The notes: generated by a model from the sequence alone, not told the origin. A DNA stretch of 64,000 nt from Rugamonas rivuli (GCF_009380165.1 NZ_WHUF01000005.1:261248-325247), one strand, 5' to 3'; positions 37,398 through 45,886 are shown, counted from the first letter of the stretch. Program-made: numbers and translations.

Positions 37398-38255
37398 ATG
37401 CCCACCCTCACACTGCTGACCTTCATTGCACTCGCCCTGTCCGTGGGCGCTGTCTGGATTAAACCTTCGCCGCTGTTACCGCTCGCCCCCTGGCAAATCT
37501 GGTTTGCCGTGGCGCTGCTGTGCGGCGGCCTGGCCGGGGTGCTGCACGCGCCGGCCTACGTCGCGCTGGCCGTGTTCGGCGGCGCGGCCTGGCTGACCAC
37601 TGCGGCATCTCAAAAATATCTGCGGGTAGTAGCCGGCGTGCTCACGCTGGTGCTGGCGTTTGCGCTGGCTATTCATAAACTGCCAGGGTTTAGCAATCCC
37701 GTGGTGATTGCCGGTGCTGTATTTTCGGAAGGCGCCAAACCGTTTACCCAGTATGCGAGTTTCGACAAGGGCGCGGTGGGCCTGATTTTGTTGGCTTTGA
37801 TCTGCCGGCGTACGGCGTCATTTGCCGAGCTGGGCGGCGTGCTGCGCAAGACCTGGCCTGTGCTGCTGGTGACAGTGGGAGTGGTGATGGCCTTGGCTAC
37901 CGGCGCCAGCTTCGTGCACCCGGCTTTCAAGCTGCCGGATGTCACGCTGCAGTTCCTCGCCGTGAATTTGTTTTTCACCGTGGTCGCCGAGGAGGCGTTC
38001 TTCCGCGGCTTCGTGCAGGCGCGGCTGGCATCGGCGATGGGCGGATGGCGCTATGGATCGTGGGTGGCGGTGGCCTGCTCCGCGCTGCTGTTCGGCGCCG
38101 CGCATCTGGCCGGCGGCCCACTGTACGCCGGGCTCGCCGCCATCGCGGGACTGGGCTACGCCTACGCTTACCAGCGCACCCAAAGCATCGAAGCGCCCAT
38201 CCTGATCCACATCACGCTCAACGCCGTGCACTTCATCTTCTTCACCTACCCATAG
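37398..38255 (+). CDS. CPBP family intramembrane metalloprotease
   Basis: 285-aa membrane protein with about eight helices. The C-terminal half carries the three CPBP (Abi/Rce1-like) motifs: EEAFFRGFVQ near residues 197-206, FGAAHLAGG with the conserved His near 235, and HITLNAVHF at the end with His and Asn. These glutamate/histidine residues form the proposed metal site. Family members include CAAX-type proteases and immunity proteins; the bacterial substrate is unknown. Initiation is unusual because a 12-bp hairpin ends immediately before the ATG. Confidence 0.85.
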   Translation: MPTLTLLTFIALALSVGAVWIKPSPLLPLAPWQIWFAVALLCGGLAGVLHAPAYVALAVFGGAAWLTTAASQKYLRVVAGVLTLVLAFALAIHKLPGFSNPVVIAGAVFSEGAKPFTQYASFDKGAVGLILLALICRRTASFAELGGVLRKTWPVLLVTVGVVMALATGASFVHPAFKLPDVTLQFLAVNLFFTVVAEEAFFRGFVQARLASAMGGWRYGSWVAVACSALLFGAAHLAGGPLYAGLAAIAGLGYAYAYQRTQSIEAPILIHITLNAVHFIFFTYP

Positions 38256-38336
38256 CGCTGAGATCGCAATCGGGCGGGGAGTATGTATATGGGGTACCCC
38301 GTCCCACTCCTTGTGGTAAAAGCCCTATTTCCCCCC

Positions 38337-38417
38337 CTGCTTTCCCCTATTTTTCCATCGAATGAACTATCTCCCCGACTCCCGGTCTAACTTGGGGAAA
38401 GCAGAAGAAAATAGGGG
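38337..38417 (+). promoter_or_regulatory. overlapping inverted repeats in the leader of the 38428 gene
   Basis: CTGCTTTCCCC (38337-38347) is complementary to GGGGAAAGCAG (38394-38404). CCCCTATTTT (38344-38353) is complementary to AAAATAGGGG (38408-38417). The two left arms share CCCC, so the pairings exclude each other, and the second one hides the ribosome-binding site AGGGGAG (38413-38419). This could form a two-state leader. Confidence 0.45.
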
Positions 38418-38427
38418 AGAAAATCGG

Positions 38428-38916
38428 ATGAATACCACAATGATCGTGCAGCTGCCTACCGACACCCTGCTCAAGCTGATCGAAAAGCCGCACCGTCGTG
38501 GCGGCTCGCAAGACATTTCGGAAGCCATGACCAAGGCCATCGAATGCTGGCTGGAAGACCCAGCCAGATTCGCGCCCGGCGCAGACCCCGAGGGCCTGCA
38601 CGGATATCAATGGAAAACGCTGTTTCTACCCGAAGGCACCATCCTGAAGTCGTGGAGCCACGGCGAAAACAACTACGCGCGCGTTGAAGGCGACAAGACC
38701 TTCAAAATCGCGTGCAGGCTGCGCGACGAATTGGCCGCCGCCTCGAAGGCGCCAGCGGCATCGACGCCCGCGCCTGTTGCTACCGCGCCGATGCCGGCCG
38801 CCCTGCCTGCCCCACCGTCAGCTGCCACACCACCGCGTAACACCGACAGCGCACCCGGCTGGGAATTGCCGGAGCGGAGAAAGTTCCGCTACCGGCTGGA
38901 AGACGTCGCCTACTAG
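38428..38916 (+). CDS. hypothetical protein with Pro/Ala-rich linker
   Basis: 162-aa protein I do not recognise. Residues 1-45 (MIVQLPTDTLLKLIEKPHRR, then ISEAMTKAIECWLED) look like a short strand followed by two helices, similar to small ribbon-helix-helix DNA-binding folds, but this is tentative. Residues 46-95 are a mixed domain with GYQWKTLFLPEGT and ARVEGDKTF. Residues 108-140 are a proline/alanine linker and the last 20 are charged (LPERRKFRYRLED). The start at 38428 has AGGGGAG 8 nt upstream; an earlier in-frame ATG at 38362 would begin inside the leader repeats. Its TAG overlaps the phoR TAG in CTAG. Confidence 0.6.
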   Translation: MNTTMIVQLPTDTLLKLIEKPHRRGGSQDISEAMTKAIECWLEDPARFAPGADPEGLHGYQWKTLFLPEGTILKSWSHGENNYARVEGDKTFKIACRLRDELAAASKAPAASTPAPVATAPMPAALPAPPSAATPPRNTDSAPGWELPERRKFRYRLEDVAY

Positions 38917-40226
38917 TTCAGCAACAACTCCGGCTGCTGCTGAACGATGGCGGTCTTCGGCAGGCAGACGATGAAGCTACTGCCCTTGCCCGCCTCCGAC
39001 TTGATCTGCAGCGTAGAACCATGGCGCAGCAGCACGTGCTTGACGATCGCCAAGCCCAGCCCCGTACCCTGCGTCTCGCGCGAACGACTCTTGTCGACCC
39101 GGTAGAAGCGCTCGGTCAAGCGCGAGATGTGCTCGGGGCTGATGCCGATCCCGGTATCCTCCACCAGGAACTTCACGCCGCCCTCATACTCCTTCCACAC
39201 CAGATGGATCTTGCCGCCAGCCGGCGTGTAGCGCACCGCGTTGGACGCCAGATTGCCGAACGCGCTGTGCAGCTCTTCATAACTGCCCATGATGTCCGGC
39301 CCGTTGACCGCCATCGTGATCTCATGCTTGCCGGCCGACAGCGCCCGCGCATCGCGCAACACCTGCTCCATCAGCTTGGGCACATCGACCTGCTCCGGCC
39401 GCATCGGATAATCGACCGACTCCAGCCGCGACAAGGTCAGCATATCCTCGATCAGATGCTGCATGCGGTGGCCCTGCTCCGTCATCAGCTTCAGGTGAGC
39501 CGAGCGCGTCGCCGCATCCAGCCCCTCCGACGCAGCGATCTCCAGGAAGCCCACGATCACCGTCAACGGCGTGCGCAACTCGTGCGACGCATTGGCGATA
39601 AAGTCGCGCCGCATCTCCTCGATGCGCTCGGTCTCGGTGGCATCGTGCGTCACCAGGATCTGCCGGCGGTTTTCAAACGGAATGATATGCACAATCAGCT
39701 TGCGCTCGCGGAAGCTGATCGTCAGCGGCTGCTCATAGCGGCCGAGAATGATGTAGTCCATGAAATCCGGACTGCGCACCAGATTGGTCACGCGCATGCC
39801 CTTGTCGCGTTCATGCGTCAAACCCAGATGCTTCTCCGCAGCCGGATTGCACCACTCCAGGAACAGCACGTCATCCATGATGACCACGCCGTCCGGCAGC
39901 AGATGCATGGCCTGGCGGAAGCGCGCCAGCCACTCGGTCAGCTCGGTCTGGTTCTTCTCATCGTCGCGCCGCATGCGGTACAGGCGCGAGAAGATATTGG
40001 TCCAGGCGCCCCAGCCATCGGGCAGCTTGGCGCTCTGCGGATCATCCATCCAGTTGCTCAACTGGTAAAGATACGACAGCTGCACAAACACCAGCACCAT
40101 CATGGCGATCAGCGCCAGCACCAGGCCGTTCAACCAGCCGAACATCCAGCCCAGGGCCGTGCAGCCCGCCAGGATCACGGCGGTGCGCAGCGCGGCCGGC
40201 ACCCAGAACACCAGTTTGGGATTCAT
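38913..40226 (-). CDS. phoR: phosphate regulon sensor histidine kinase PhoR
   Basis: Membrane kinase that phosphorylates PhoB when the Pst complex signals low phosphate. 437 aa: two N-terminal membrane helices (about 10-50), linker, PAS domain (about 95-200) containing LLPDGVVIMD, HisKA with the phosphorylated His in ANASHELRTP (H215), and HATPase_c with the N box (NLASNAVRYTP) and G boxes (VEDTGIGIS, GTGLGLAIV). The ATG overlaps the phoB stop by one base (TAATG). It is the last gene of the pst-pho operon and converges with the unknown gene at 38428. Confidence 0.96.
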   Translation of the reverse strand: MNPKLVFWVPAALRTAVILAGCTALGWMFGWLNGLVLALIAMMVLVFVQLSYLYQLSNWMDDPQSAKLPDGWGAWTNIFSRLYRMRRDDEKNQTELTEWLARFRQAMHLLPDGVVIMDDVLFLEWCNPAAEKHLGLTHERDKGMRVTNLVRSPDFMDYIILGRYEQPLTISFRERKLIVHIIPFENRRQILVTHDATETERIEEMRRDFIANASHELRTPLTVIVGFLEIAASEGLDAATRSAHLKLMTEQGHRMQHLIEDMLTLSRLESVDYPMRPEQVDVPKLMEQVLRDARALSAGKHEITMAVNGPDIMGSYEELHSAFGNLASNAVRYTPAGGKIHLVWKEYEGGVKFLVEDTGIGISPEHISRLTERFYRVDKSRSRETQGTGLGLAIVKHVLLRHGSTLQIKSEAGKGSSFIVCLPKTAIVQQQPELLLN

Positions 40227-40915
40227 TATTTCTCCGACAGCATGTAGCCCACGCTACGCACAGTCTTGATCAGATGCTCGGCCTCTTTCAACGCCTTGCG
40301 CAGACGCAGCACGTGGACATCGACGGTACGCTCCTCGATCACCACATGGTCGCCCCACACCTTGTCGAGCAACTGGCTGCGCGAGAACACCCGCTCCGGA
40401 TGGGCCAGCAGGAACTTCAGCAGCTTGTACTCGGCGTGGCCGATATCGATCTTTTGCTCGTCCATCAGCACCGTGCAGCTGACCGGGTCCAGCATCACAT
40501 TGGCCGCGCGCATGGTCGCTTGCGCATGCTCCGGGCTCTTGCGGCGCAACAGCGCCTTGGCGCGCGCCAGCAGCTCGCGCGGCGAGAACGGCTTGGTGAC
40601 ATAGTCGTCGGCGCCGCTGTTCAGGCCCGCCAGCTTGTCTTCTTCCATGCTCTTGGCGGTCAGCATGATGACCGGGATTTCATTGAACTGGCGGTCGGAA
40701 CGGATGCGCGCCAGCAGGCGCAGGCCGGTCTGGTCGGGCAGCATCCAGTCCAGCAATATCAGTTGCGGCGTCTTGGTCTGGATGAAGTCCCAGGCCTCGG
40801 CGCAGCTCTGCACGGCGCAGCAGTTCCAGCCCGCCTCGCGCAGCGAGAACGTCACCAGCTCAACGATGGCGGGCTCGTCTTCGACGATCAGTACGGTAGT
40901 TTTATCGGATGCCAT
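40226..40915 (-). CDS. phoB: phosphate regulon response regulator PhoB
   Basis: 229-aa OmpR-type regulator. Receiver domain 1-120 with phospho-acceptor D56 in LLDWMLPD, acidic pair ED near 12-13 and K in YVTKPFSP. The C-terminal winged helix binds Pho boxes (KFLLAHPERVFSRSQLLDKVWG, then ERTVDVHVLRLRKAL). It activates pst and other phosphate-starvation genes. Pho-box-like repeats at 45627-45644 and 45791-45808 are its likely local targets. The gene lies between phoU and phoR, 20 nt after phoU. Confidence 0.97.
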   Translation of the reverse strand: MASDKTTVLIVEDEPAIVELVTFSLREAGWNCCAVQSCAEAWDFIQTKTPQLILLDWMLPDQTGLRLLARIRSDRQFNEIPVIMLTAKSMEEDKLAGLNSGADDYVTKPFSPRELLARAKALLRRKSPEHAQATMRAANVMLDPVSCTVLMDEQKIDIGHAEYKLLKFLLAHPERVFSRSQLLDKVWGDHVVIEERTVDVHVLRLRKALKEAEHLIKTVRSVGYMLSEK

Positions 40916-40935
40916 TATTTCTCTTGTTATTTCTT

Positions 40936-41649
40936 TTACTCAGCTTGCGCGGGCACGTCGTCCGGTATCGGTGCGGTCTTGGTGTGGCGGATGTCCTTGC
41001 CTTCGACGACGTAGATGACGTATTCGGCGATGTTCTTGGCGTGGTCGCCGATGCGCTCGATCGCCTTGGCCACCCACAGGGTGTCCAGCGCGGCCGAAAT
41101 TGTACGCGGATCTTCCATCATGAAGGTGATCAGATTGCGCATGATCGAACGGAATTCATGGTCGATCACCGCGTCCTGGGCGATCAGCTGCAAGGCTTGC
41201 TTGCCGTCGTTGCGGGCGAACGCGTCCAGCGCATCGTGCAGCATGTCGCTGGTGTTGTTGGCGATGCCGCGCACCATCTCGTAGTGGTTGACGGTCACCG
41301 CGCCGCGCGCATGCAGCGCCTTGGCGGTGCGGGCGATCTTGGTCGCTTCGTCGCCGATGCGCTCCAGGTCGGTGATGACCTTGATGGTCGCCATGATGGT
41401 GCGCAGATCGTTGGCGGCCGGCTGGCGGCGCACGATCAGGTGGCTGCAGGCGTCGTCCAGCGATACTTCCAGCTGGTTGACGGCGTCGTCCTCGCGCATC
41501 ACGCGGTCGGCGCGCTCGGGATTGCCGATGCGGAAGCAGGTCATGGCGTCGAGGAATTGGGTCTCGACGATGCCGCCCATCAGCAGCACCTTGCTGCGTA
41601 TGGCTTCCAGTTCGTTGTCGTACTGCTTGGATGAGTGTTCACCGATCAT
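40936..41649 (-). CDS. phoU: phosphate signalling protein PhoU
   Basis: 237-aa all-helical protein with two PhoU repeats, each carrying metal-binding acidic residues (DLERIGDEATKIA and AIERIGDHAKNIAEYV). It connects PstB to PhoR and restrains Pi uptake. The start at 41649 (MIGEHSSKQYDNEL) has GGAG 8 nt upstream; an open frame reaching further to about 42069 is antisense-like read-through over pstB. It lies 38 nt after pstB. Confidence 0.96.
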   Translation of the reverse strand: MIGEHSSKQYDNELEAIRSKVLLMGGIVETQFLDAMTCFRIGNPERADRVMREDDAVNQLEVSLDDACSHLIVRRQPAANDLRTIMATIKVITDLERIGDEATKIARTAKALHARGAVTVNHYEMVRGIANNTSDMLHDALDAFARNDGKQALQLIAQDAVIDHEFRSIMRNLITFMMEDPRTISAALDTLWVAKAIERIGDHAKNIAEYVIYVVEGKDIRHTKTAPIPDDVPAQAE

Positions 41650-41687
41650 GCTAAGGCTCCGTAGTCGATTTGCTATTATAGGTGCGA

Positions 41688-42488
41688 TCAGCCGAAGCGA
41701 CCGGTGATGTAGTCCTGCGTCTCTTTGCGCGCCGGGTTCATGAAGATCTGGTCGGTCTCGCCGAACTCCACCAGCTCGCCCAGGTACATATAGGCGGTGT
41801 AGTCGGAGCAGCGCGCCGCCTGCTGCATATTGTGGGTGACGATGGCGATGGTGTAATCCTGCTTCAGTTCGCTGATCAGCTCTTCCACTTTCGAGGTCGA
41901 GATCGGATCCAGCGCCGACGTCGGCTCGTCGAGCAGCAGCACGTCCGGCTTCACCGCCACGCCGCGCGCGATGCACAGGCGCTGCTGCTGGCCGCCCGAC
42001 AGCGACAGACCGCTCTTGGTCAGCTTGTCCTTGACTTCGCCCCACAGCGCGGCCTTCTTCAGCGCCCATTCAACGCGCTCGTCCATCTCGCCTTTCGACA
42101 GGTCTTCATACAGGCGCACGCCGAAAGCGATATTGTCGTAGATCGACATCGGGAACGGGGTCGGCTTCTGGAACACCATGCCGACCTTGGCGCGCAGCAT
42201 GTTGACGTCCTGGCCTTCTTCCAGGATGTTACGGCCGCGGTACATGATCGAACCTTCGGCGCGCTGGCCCGGGTACAGATCGTACATGCGGTTCAGGGTA
42301 CGCAGCAGCGTCGACTTGCCGCAGCCGGACGGGCCGATGAAGGCCGTCACTTGCTTTTCGTGGATGTCCAGGTTGACGTTGGTCAGGCTCTGGGTCTTAC
42401 CGTAGAAAAAATTCAGACCCGAAATCTCGATGGTCTTGCGTTTGCCGTTCATGGCTACCACGTTCTCTTGGCTCAGTTGCGTATTCAT
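41688..42488 (-). CDS. pstB: phosphate ABC transporter ATP-binding protein PstB
   Basis: 266-aa ABC ATPase driving high-affinity phosphate import. Walker A GPSGCGKST near residues 53-61, Q loop VFQKPTPFPMS, signature LSGGQQQR, Walker B VLLLDEPTSALDP and switch His in IVTHNMQQA. The sequence follows PstB closely, including PISTSKVEELI. It is fourth in the order pstS-pstC-pstA-pstB and couples to phoU downstream. The start at 42488 is conserved in length; a second ATG (residue 13) is possible. Confidence 0.97.
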   Translation of the reverse strand: MNTQLSQENVVAMNGKRKTIEISGLNFFYGKTQSLTNVNLDIHEKQVTAFIGPSGCGKSTLLRTLNRMYDLYPGQRAEGSIMYRGRNILEEGQDVNMLRAKVGMVFQKPTPFPMSIYDNIAFGVRLYEDLSKGEMDERVEWALKKAALWGEVKDKLTKSGLSLSGGQQQRLCIARGVAVKPDVLLLDEPTSALDPISTSKVEELISELKQDYTIAIVTHNMQQAARCSDYTAYMYLGELVEFGETDQIFMNPARKETQDYITGRFG

Positions 42489-42513
42489 TATTGATCGCTT
42501 TATCAGGATGAGT

Positions 42514-43371
42514 TTAATTCGGTGCTTTTTGGCTGAACACGGTGCGCGACAGGATGTTGAGTGCCAACACGCTGAACGTCACCAGCAGCGCGCCGCCCCA
42601 GGCCAGCTCGCGCCAGTTGTCGTAAGGGCTCATGGCGAAGCCGTAGATCACCACCGGCAGATTGGCCATCGGCGCATTCATGTCGGCGCTGAAGAATTGG
42701 TTGTTCAGTGCGGTGAACAGCAGCGGCGCGGTCTCGCCCGAGATGCGGGCCACGGCCAGCAGCACGCCGGTGATCACGCCGGCCTTGACGGCGCGCAGGC
42801 GCACCATCATCGCCACTTTCCAGCGCGGGGCGCCCAGCGCGAACGCCGCTTCCAGCAGGCTGTTCGGCACAAGGCGCAGCATATTGTCGGTGGTGCGCAC
42901 CACCACCGGCACCGCGATCAGCGCCAGCGCCACCGAACCGGCGTAACCGGAATAGTGCTTGGCGGTCGCCACGTACATGGCCCAGACGAACATGCCGATC
43001 ACGATCGACGGCGCCGACAGCATGATGTCGGTGACGAAGCGGGTGACGGCGGCGACCTTGTTCTCTTCGCCGTACTCGGCCAGGTAGATGCCGGCCAGGA
43101 TGCCGATCGGCGTGCTGATCACGGTAGCCAGGCCGACGATCATCAGCGAACCGACGATGGCGTTGGCCAGGCCGCCGCCTTCGCTGCCTGGGGCCGGCGT
43201 GGTCTGGGTGAACATGTGAACGCTGAGCGCGCCGAAGCCCTTGACGGCCAGCGTGATCAGGATCCACGCCAGCACCAGCAGGCCGACCGACATCGCGGCC
43301 ACGGACAGCGCGATGCCGATGCGGTGCGTCAGCAGCCGTTTGCGGTAGACCGGGTTGATAGCTTGATTCAT
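42514..43371 (-). CDS. pstA: phosphate ABC transporter permease PstA
   Basis: 285-aa inner-membrane permease with six predicted helices and the EAA loop typical of binding-protein-dependent permeases (EAAFALGAPRWKVAMMV). It pairs with PstC to form the phosphate channel. Its ATG overlaps the pstC stop by one base (TAATG), so the two are coupled; pstB follows after 25 nt. Confidence 0.96.
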   Translation of the reverse strand: MNQAINPVYRKRLLTHRIGIALSVAAMSVGLLVLAWILITLAVKGFGALSVHMFTQTTPAPGSEGGGLANAIVGSLMIVGLATVISTPIGILAGIYLAEYGEENKVAAVTRFVTDIMLSAPSIVIGMFVWAMYVATAKHYSGYAGSVALALIAVPVVVRTTDNMLRLVPNSLLEAAFALGAPRWKVAMMVRLRAVKAGVITGVLLAVARISGETAPLLFTALNNQFFSADMNAPMANLPVVIYGFAMSPYDNWRELAWGGALLVTFSVLALNILSRTVFSQKAPN

Positions 43372-44417
43372 TATTTGACGCCTTCCTTGCGGGACATGCC
43401 AGCCAGCATCAGCTTGGCGGCGGACAGAACGATAAAGGTAATCACGAACAGGATCAGCGCCAGTGCAAACAGCGACGAGGTGTGCAGCGGCGTGTCGGCT
43501 TCGGCGAACTCGTTGGCCAGCGTCGAGGCGATCGAGTTACCGGCAGCGAACAGCGACCACGACAGCTTGTTGGCGTTGCCGATGACGAAGGTCACGGCCA
43601 TGGTCTCGCCCAGCGCGCGGCCCAGGCCCAGCATGACGCCGCCGACCACGCCGGTCTTGGTGTAAGGCAGCACGATCTTGCGCACCACTTCCCAGCGGGT
43701 GCAGCCCAGGCCGTAAGCCGATTCCTTCAGCACCGCCGGCACGATCTCGAACACGTCGCGCATCACCGAGGAGATGAAGGGGATGATCATCACCGCCAGG
43801 ATCAGCGCGGCGGTCAGGATGCCGATGCCCATGGTCGGGCCGCTGAAGAACTGGCCGATGATGGGCAGATGGCCGATGGTGTTTTTCAGGAAGGGCTGCA
43901 CGTAGTCGCCGAACAGCGGCGCGAACACGAACAAGCCCCACATGCCGTAGATGATGGACGGCACGCCGGCCAGCAGCTCAACGGCCGTGCCCAGCGGACG
44001 GCGCAGGCCGGCCGGGCAGATCTCGGTCAGGAACAGGGCGATGCCGAAGCTGACCGGGAAGGCGATCAGCAGCGCGATGCCGGAGGTGGCCAGGGTGCCG
44101 ACGATGGCGATCAGCGCGCCGTACTTGTCGTTGACCGGATCCCACTCGACGGTGGTGATGAAGGCCGGGCCGAATTCCTTGAAGGCCGGCCAGGCGCCCA
44201 CCATCAGCGAGATGATGATCCCCAGCAGCACCGCCAGCACGGACAGTGCGAACAACATCGTGGTCTTGTGAAAGAAGAAGTCCTGGATGCGCTGGTTGCG
44301 CATGGTGCGGTGCATGGCCTGGGTGGCTGCGTGCTCGGCGGCCGTCAAGGCGGCGGTGGCGGTGTTCATGGCCGGCTCCGGTTTGTTCAGTGGCGTGGAA
44401 GTGATATCAGCGCTCAT
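43371..44417 (-). CDS. pstC: phosphate ABC transporter permease PstC
   Basis: 348-aa inner-membrane permease. A cytoplasmic N-terminal segment of about 50 residues is longer than in E. coli PstC (319 aa). Six helices follow, with the EAA-type loop KESAYGLGCTRWEVVRKIVLP. It is partner of PstA. The gap to pstS (108 nt) holds strong hairpins, which probably lower expression of the membrane components relative to the binding protein. Confidence 0.96.
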   Translation of the reverse strand: MSADITSTPLNKPEPAMNTATAALTAAEHAATQAMHRTMRNQRIQDFFFHKTTMLFALSVLAVLLGIIISLMVGAWPAFKEFGPAFITTVEWDPVNDKYGALIAIVGTLATSGIALLIAFPVSFGIALFLTEICPAGLRRPLGTAVELLAGVPSIIYGMWGLFVFAPLFGDYVQPFLKNTIGHLPIIGQFFSGPTMGIGILTAALILAVMIIPFISSVMRDVFEIVPAVLKESAYGLGCTRWEVVRKIVLPYTKTGVVGGVMLGLGRALGETMAVTFVIGNANKLSWSLFAAGNSIASTLANEFAEADTPLHTSSLFALALILFVITFIVLSAAKLMLAGMSRKEGVK

Positions 44418-44440
44418 ATGGTTGTCTCGTGGATGGTAGC

Positions 44441-44515
44441 TAGCCTGCGGCTCCCGGTCGGGAGGCGCAGGCTAACCCCCTCGCCGTCCGCGCTGTGCTG
44501 CGGCGCGGCGAAGGG
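44441..44515 (-). other. intercistronic hairpins between pstS and pstC
   Basis: TAGCCTGCG (44441-44449) pairs with CGCAGGCTA (44466-44474), with an inner CTCCC/GGGAG stem and GGTC loop. A second GC-rich stem (CCCTCGCCG with CGGCGAAGGG) covers about 44478-44515. There is no T-run, so partial termination or 3' protection of pstS mRNA is more likely than full termination. Confidence 0.6.
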
Positions 44516-44525
44516 ACGGTCCGGA

Positions 44526-45572
44526 TTAGTAGATGGCTTTACCGGAAGCGTCTTTCAGGTTGGCTTTCCAGGCATCCTGAACCAGTTTGACAACCGATGC
44601 TGGCAGTGGAACGTAGTCCAGTTCGGTGGCAGCGGTGCCGCCGTTTTTGAAGGCCCAGTCGAAGAACTTGATGACTTCCTTGCCTTTGTTGGCGTCAGCC
44701 TGTGCTTTGTGCATCAGGATGAAGGACACGCCGGTGATCGGCCACGAGTTCTTGCCGGCCTGGTCGGTCAGCACCACGCCGAAGCCTGGGGTCTTGGTCC
44801 ACTCGGCATTGGCGGCGGCGGCCTTGAAGAAGTCGTCGTCAGGCTGCAGGAAGTTGCCGTCCTTGTTTTTCAGCTGGGTGTGCGACATCTTGTTTTTCTT
44901 GGCGAAGGCCCACTCGACGTAGCCGATCGAACCCTTGATGCGCTGCACGTTTGCGGCCACGCCTTCGTTACCCTTGCCGCCTACGCCCACGGCCCATTTC
45001 ACGGCAGCGTCGGCGCCGATCTTGGTCTTGAACTCAGGGCTGGTTTTCGACAGGAAGTCGGTGAACAGGAAGGTGGTGCCCGAACCGTCGGCGCGGTGCA
45101 CAACGGTGATTTCATCGGCCGGCAGCTTCACGCCCGGGTTCAGCGCGGCGATGGCGGCGTCGTTCCACTTGGTGATCTTGCCCAGGTAGATGTCGCCAAC
45201 GACTGGACCGGTCAGCTTCAGCTGGCCAGGGGTGATGCCGTCCAGGTTGACCACGGTGACCACGCCACCCATGATGGCTGGGAACTGCATCAGGCCTTCG
45301 GCGTCCAGTTCAGCGGCGCTCAGCGGCTTGTCCGATGCGCCGAAATCGACGGTCTTGGCCTTGATCTGCTTGATACCGGCACCCGAACCGACGGACTGAT
45401 AGTTCAGGCCGTTGCCGGTGGCGGCTTTGTACGACTCGGCCCACTTGGCGTAGATCGGGTAAGGGAAGGTGGCGCCGGCGCCGGTCATATCGGCGGCGTT
45501 GGCGGCAGACGAGAAGGCCATTACAGCCGCTACGCCAACCACCAGGGAGGAAAACAGTTGTTTCATTCGCAT
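44526..45572 (-). CDS. pstS: phosphate ABC transporter substrate-binding protein PstS
   Basis: 348-aa periplasmic phosphate-binding protein. The signal peptide ends at about residue 27 (FSSAANAADMTGAGATFPYPIY). Phosphate-contacting motifs are recognisable: GAGATFPYP, SGAGIKQIKAK with DFGASDKPL, and HRADGSGTTFLFTDFLSK. It is the first gene of the pst operon. AGGA stands 9 nt before the ATG at 45572 (a second ATG two codons later is also possible). A PhoB-type promoter lies 55 nt upstream, and an extra CTGTCAT half-site lies in the leader (45589-45595). Confidence 0.97.
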   Translation of the reverse strand: MRMKQLFSSLVVGVAAVMAFSSAANAADMTGAGATFPYPIYAKWAESYKAATGNGLNYQSVGSGAGIKQIKAKTVDFGASDKPLSAAELDAEGLMQFPAIMGGVVTVVNLDGITPGQLKLTGPVVGDIYLGKITKWNDAAIAALNPGVKLPADEITVVHRADGSGTTFLFTDFLSKTSPEFKTKIGADAAVKWAVGVGGKGNEGVAANVQRIKGSIGYVEWAFAKKNKMSHTQLKNKDGNFLQPDDDFFKAAAANAEWTKTPGFGVVLTDQAGKNSWPITGVSFILMHKAQADANKGKEVIKFFDWAFKNGGTAATELDYVPLPASVVKLVQDAWKANLKDASGKAIY

Positions 45573-45626
45573 ATCAAGTCCTTTTGTTATGACAGGTTAG
45601 GATGCTGCGCAGTCTACCGGGGCAAT

Positions 45627-45644
45627 ATGACAGGTTTATGACAT
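45627..45644 (-). promoter_or_regulatory. Pho box of the pst operon
   Basis: Reverse strand ATGTCATAAACCTGTCAT matches the E. coli Pho-box consensus at 15 of 18 positions: two CTGTCAT-like heptamers separated by 4 nt. A -10-like TAGACT follows after 10 nt, the spacing expected when PhoB replaces a -35 element. The 314-nt region 45573-45886 between pstS and ppk1 holds this box, the divergent one at 45791 and an extra CTGTCAT at 45749-45755, but no gene. Confidence 0.75.
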
Positions 45645-45790
45645 GACCGAAATATGTCCAAAATAGTTATTTAACCCTGCCCGGACTGCGCTCCCCCTCT
45701 GAAAACAGGCCAGGGCGACGCTGGGTTGCGCTCATATATTACGCCCTCCTGTCATAATTGCGACGTCACAAACGTCATTTATGACATGGC

Positions 45791-45808
45791 GTGTCACGCA
45801 GCTGTCAT
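45791..45808 (+). promoter_or_regulatory. Pho box of ppk1
   Basis: GTGTCAC (45791-45797), 4 nt, CTGTCAT (45802-45808): a direct heptamer repeat at Pho-box spacing. TACACT (45819-45824) follows after 10 nt, the same geometry as on the pst side. The spacer GCAG is less AT-rich than usual, so this box may be weaker. Confidence 0.6.
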
Positions 45809-45886
45809 ATTTCTTATTTACACTGTTGCATCATTCTTCCGCAATAAAGGATAGAATGAGCTTACCTGCAAAGTGAACAAAAAGAC

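Noticed and set aside
41650..42069. N-terminal extension of PhoU by 140 residues
   Set aside because: It is an alternative frame of pstB on the same strand with skewed composition; the phoU ATG at 41649 has a good ribosome-binding site.
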